Below, piece after piece: positions 19,101-20,165 of a DNA stretch of 20,165 bases. Every line of letters starts with the position of its first letter. Within the stretch, counting starts at the first letter, position 1. A program made the translations under genes and the position numbers. Location of the stretch: NCBI GenBank assembly GCA_023257525.1, contig JALRCB010000009.1, positions 1-20,165 on the forward strand. Direction: 5' to 3'. The DNA comes from Candidatus Nanopelagicales bacterium (GTDB lineage: Bacteria > Actinomycetota > Actinomycetes > S36-B12 > UBA5976). The notes below the pieces were generated by a model. The model saw only the letters and a program-made list of their open reading frames with translations, was not told the DNA's origin and searched no databases.

Positions 19101-20165
19101 GCGCGAGATTCGTACCGGCATCCCAGCCACTGGCCGCAAAGTTACGGAAGCATCAATCGGCACTTGCGAATTGTGCACTGCTTCGATATTCCAAGTTGTT
19201 GAGATGTGAGCAAGAATTTGCGATCCTTCGAGTCTTGCCATTTCCTTGCCAATACATAAGCGCGCACCCGCGCCAAACGGAATGTAGCCAAGTTGTGGGG
19301 TACCTGCGTTAAATCGGTCAGGGATAAACGCAGTTGGATTTTCCCAAGCTTTTGGATTTCGATGCACTAGCCACGGACTCACAATTACAAGAGAATTTGC
19401 TGGAATCAGTACGCCATCAACCGTTAAGTCACTTAATGTCCGACGGGTGATTACCCAAGCCGGTGGATACAACCGCAATGACTCATCGAATACCAGCTGG
19501 GCTCGAGTTGGATCATTCTTAAGTTTCTGTAATTCGTCTGGATTGGTAACCAATAAATGCCAAGCCCAAGTAAGCGCACTAGCAACGGTTTCATGACCGG
19601 CCACAATAAAGGTTGCTATCTCGTCACGAATTTGCTGCTTTGTTAACGGAATCTCTAAATCTGGATCGAGTAACACATCCAACATGTCGCGAATAGGGGC
19701 ATCTGCTGGAAGTTTGTTTAGATTCCGAGAACTCAATATTGCATCGACAGCTTTATCAAGTCGCTTGATGGCCCGTTTCATTCTTAGATTCGCAGGTGTT
19801 GGGAAACCTAATGGAATTGAAATTGGATTACGCGCTCGAGCTACTACGCCATGAAGCGCAATTAAAGTTGCTGAAGTTATCCCGTCAACATCATCATCAA
19901 CATCAATTCCAAACAATGCGCCACAGGTGATCTCAAGTGCCAGGCTCATCATGGCGTGATCGATATCAACTATCGCGGTGCCTTTCGATGTCAGTTCCAG
20001 CCACTGAGCATCAAGTTTTGCTAACCCGGCTTCAATGTGATTTACCGAAAGTGCCACCATCTCTTTATGAAAAGCCGGCTGCAGCATTCGTCGCCGTGGT
20101 CGCCAAGCTTGCGTATCAGCAGTTAGCAATCCTTCACCAGTTACCAGTGAAAGATTGTTGTATTG
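19089..20165 (-). CDS. Cytochrome P450, N-terminus outside the window
   Basis: The visible 358 residues lack only the N-terminal part; the frame is open to the window edge, and its first residues (QYNNLSLVTGEGLLTADTQAW) align with the start of helix C in P450s. Diagnostic motifs are WRPRRRMLQPAFH (helix C), AGHETVAS (I helix oxygen-activating AGxxT), ESLR (K helix ExxR), a PERW-like PDRF, and the heme loop FGAGARLCIG, whose thiolate Cys codon is at 19254-19256. It is a soluble bacterial-type monooxygenase resembling the CYP102/CYP110-like branch; substrate unknown. No ferredoxin or reductase gene is in the window. A TTG at 20129 is not the real start because the conserved sequence continues through it. 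Confidence 0.92.
   Translation of the reverse strand, partial: QYNNLSLVTGEGLLTADTQAWRPRRRMLQPAFHKEMVALSVNHIEAGLAKLDAQWLELTSKGTAIVDIDHAMMSLALEITCGALFGIDVDDDVDGITSATLIALHGVVARARNPISIPLGFPTPANLRMKRAIKRLDKAVDAILSSRNLNKLPADAPIRDMLDVLLDPDLEIPLTKQQIRDEIATFIVAGHETVASALTWAWHLLVTNPDELQKLKNDPTRAQLVFDESLRLYPPAWVITRRTLSDLTVDGVLIPANSLVIVSPWLVHRNPKAWENPTAFIPDRFNAGTPQLGYIPFGAGARLCIGKEMARLEGSQILAHISTTWNIEAVHNSQVPIDASVTLRPVAGMPVRISRLVK

Overview
This 20 kb window looks like a piece of chromosome from a small, streamlined, low-GC aquatic actinobacterium. The actinobacterial origin rests on several lineage markers: a WhiB1-type regulator, a one-polypeptide Kgd-type 2-oxoglutarate dehydrogenase E1/E2, a UsfX/SigF-type anti-sigma/sigma pair, the 24-residue ribosomal protein bL37, the aroA-rsgA-hisN order and nickel superoxide dismutase. 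A freshwater acI/Nanopelagicales-like lineage is inferred from the modest GC content (judged by eye), very tight gene packing, a heliorhodopsin close to the remembered actinobacterial protein 48C12, and a TPP-riboswitch-controlled thiamine transporter. No insertion sequence, prophage, CRISPR array or rRNA gene was seen, and no stretch over 300 bases lacks a gene.

Layout. 1-113: end of a class III aminotransferase, then a strong terminator. 160-1465: divergent LysE-type exporter and M15 (VanY-like) peptidase around a 37-bp palindrome. 1462-2468: tRNA-Arg(CCG) followed one base later by a secreted/anchored beta-lactamase-fold protein. 2552-3835: TPP riboswitch, PnuC/PnuT transporter and an unassigned P-loop kinase. 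3840-4595: SDR oxidoreductase, divergent from the kgd operon (4706-9540: kgd, a DUF6104-like small protein, an MDR dehydrogenase). 9612-11713: heliorhodopsin, converging on sodX, which diverges from sodN and a GNAT acetyltransferase. 11760-12879: anti-sigma and SigF-type sigma factor. 12880-14216: small membrane protein and lipid kinase, divergent. 14311-15112: whiB1 behind a CRP-like site, a biotinyl-domain protein, a terminator and bL37 (minus). 15212-19100: yedK (minus) and the colinear aroA-rsgA-hisN. 19089-20165: cytochrome P450, cut by the window end.

How the genes fit together. Two themes stand out. One is stress and light: heliorhodopsin, Ni-SOD with its maturation protease, and a stress-type sigma factor lie within 3.3 kb. 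The other is thiamine: riboswitch-controlled uptake sits beside a kinase that could trap the vitamin, shortly before a TPP-dependent enzyme (Kgd).

Two classes of start signal are visible. Eight genes have a TANNNT -10 box 6-8 nt before the start codon, the mark of leaderless transcripts. pnuT, kgd, the DUF6104-like gene, sodN, whiB1 and bL37 instead have leaders with clear Shine-Dalgarno sequences. Several starts given here (pnuT, kgd, rsgA, whiB1, sodN, the biotinyl protein and the beta-lactamase-fold gene) are internal to longer open frames and were chosen from ribosome-binding sites, family alignment from memory, or overlap with RNA elements.
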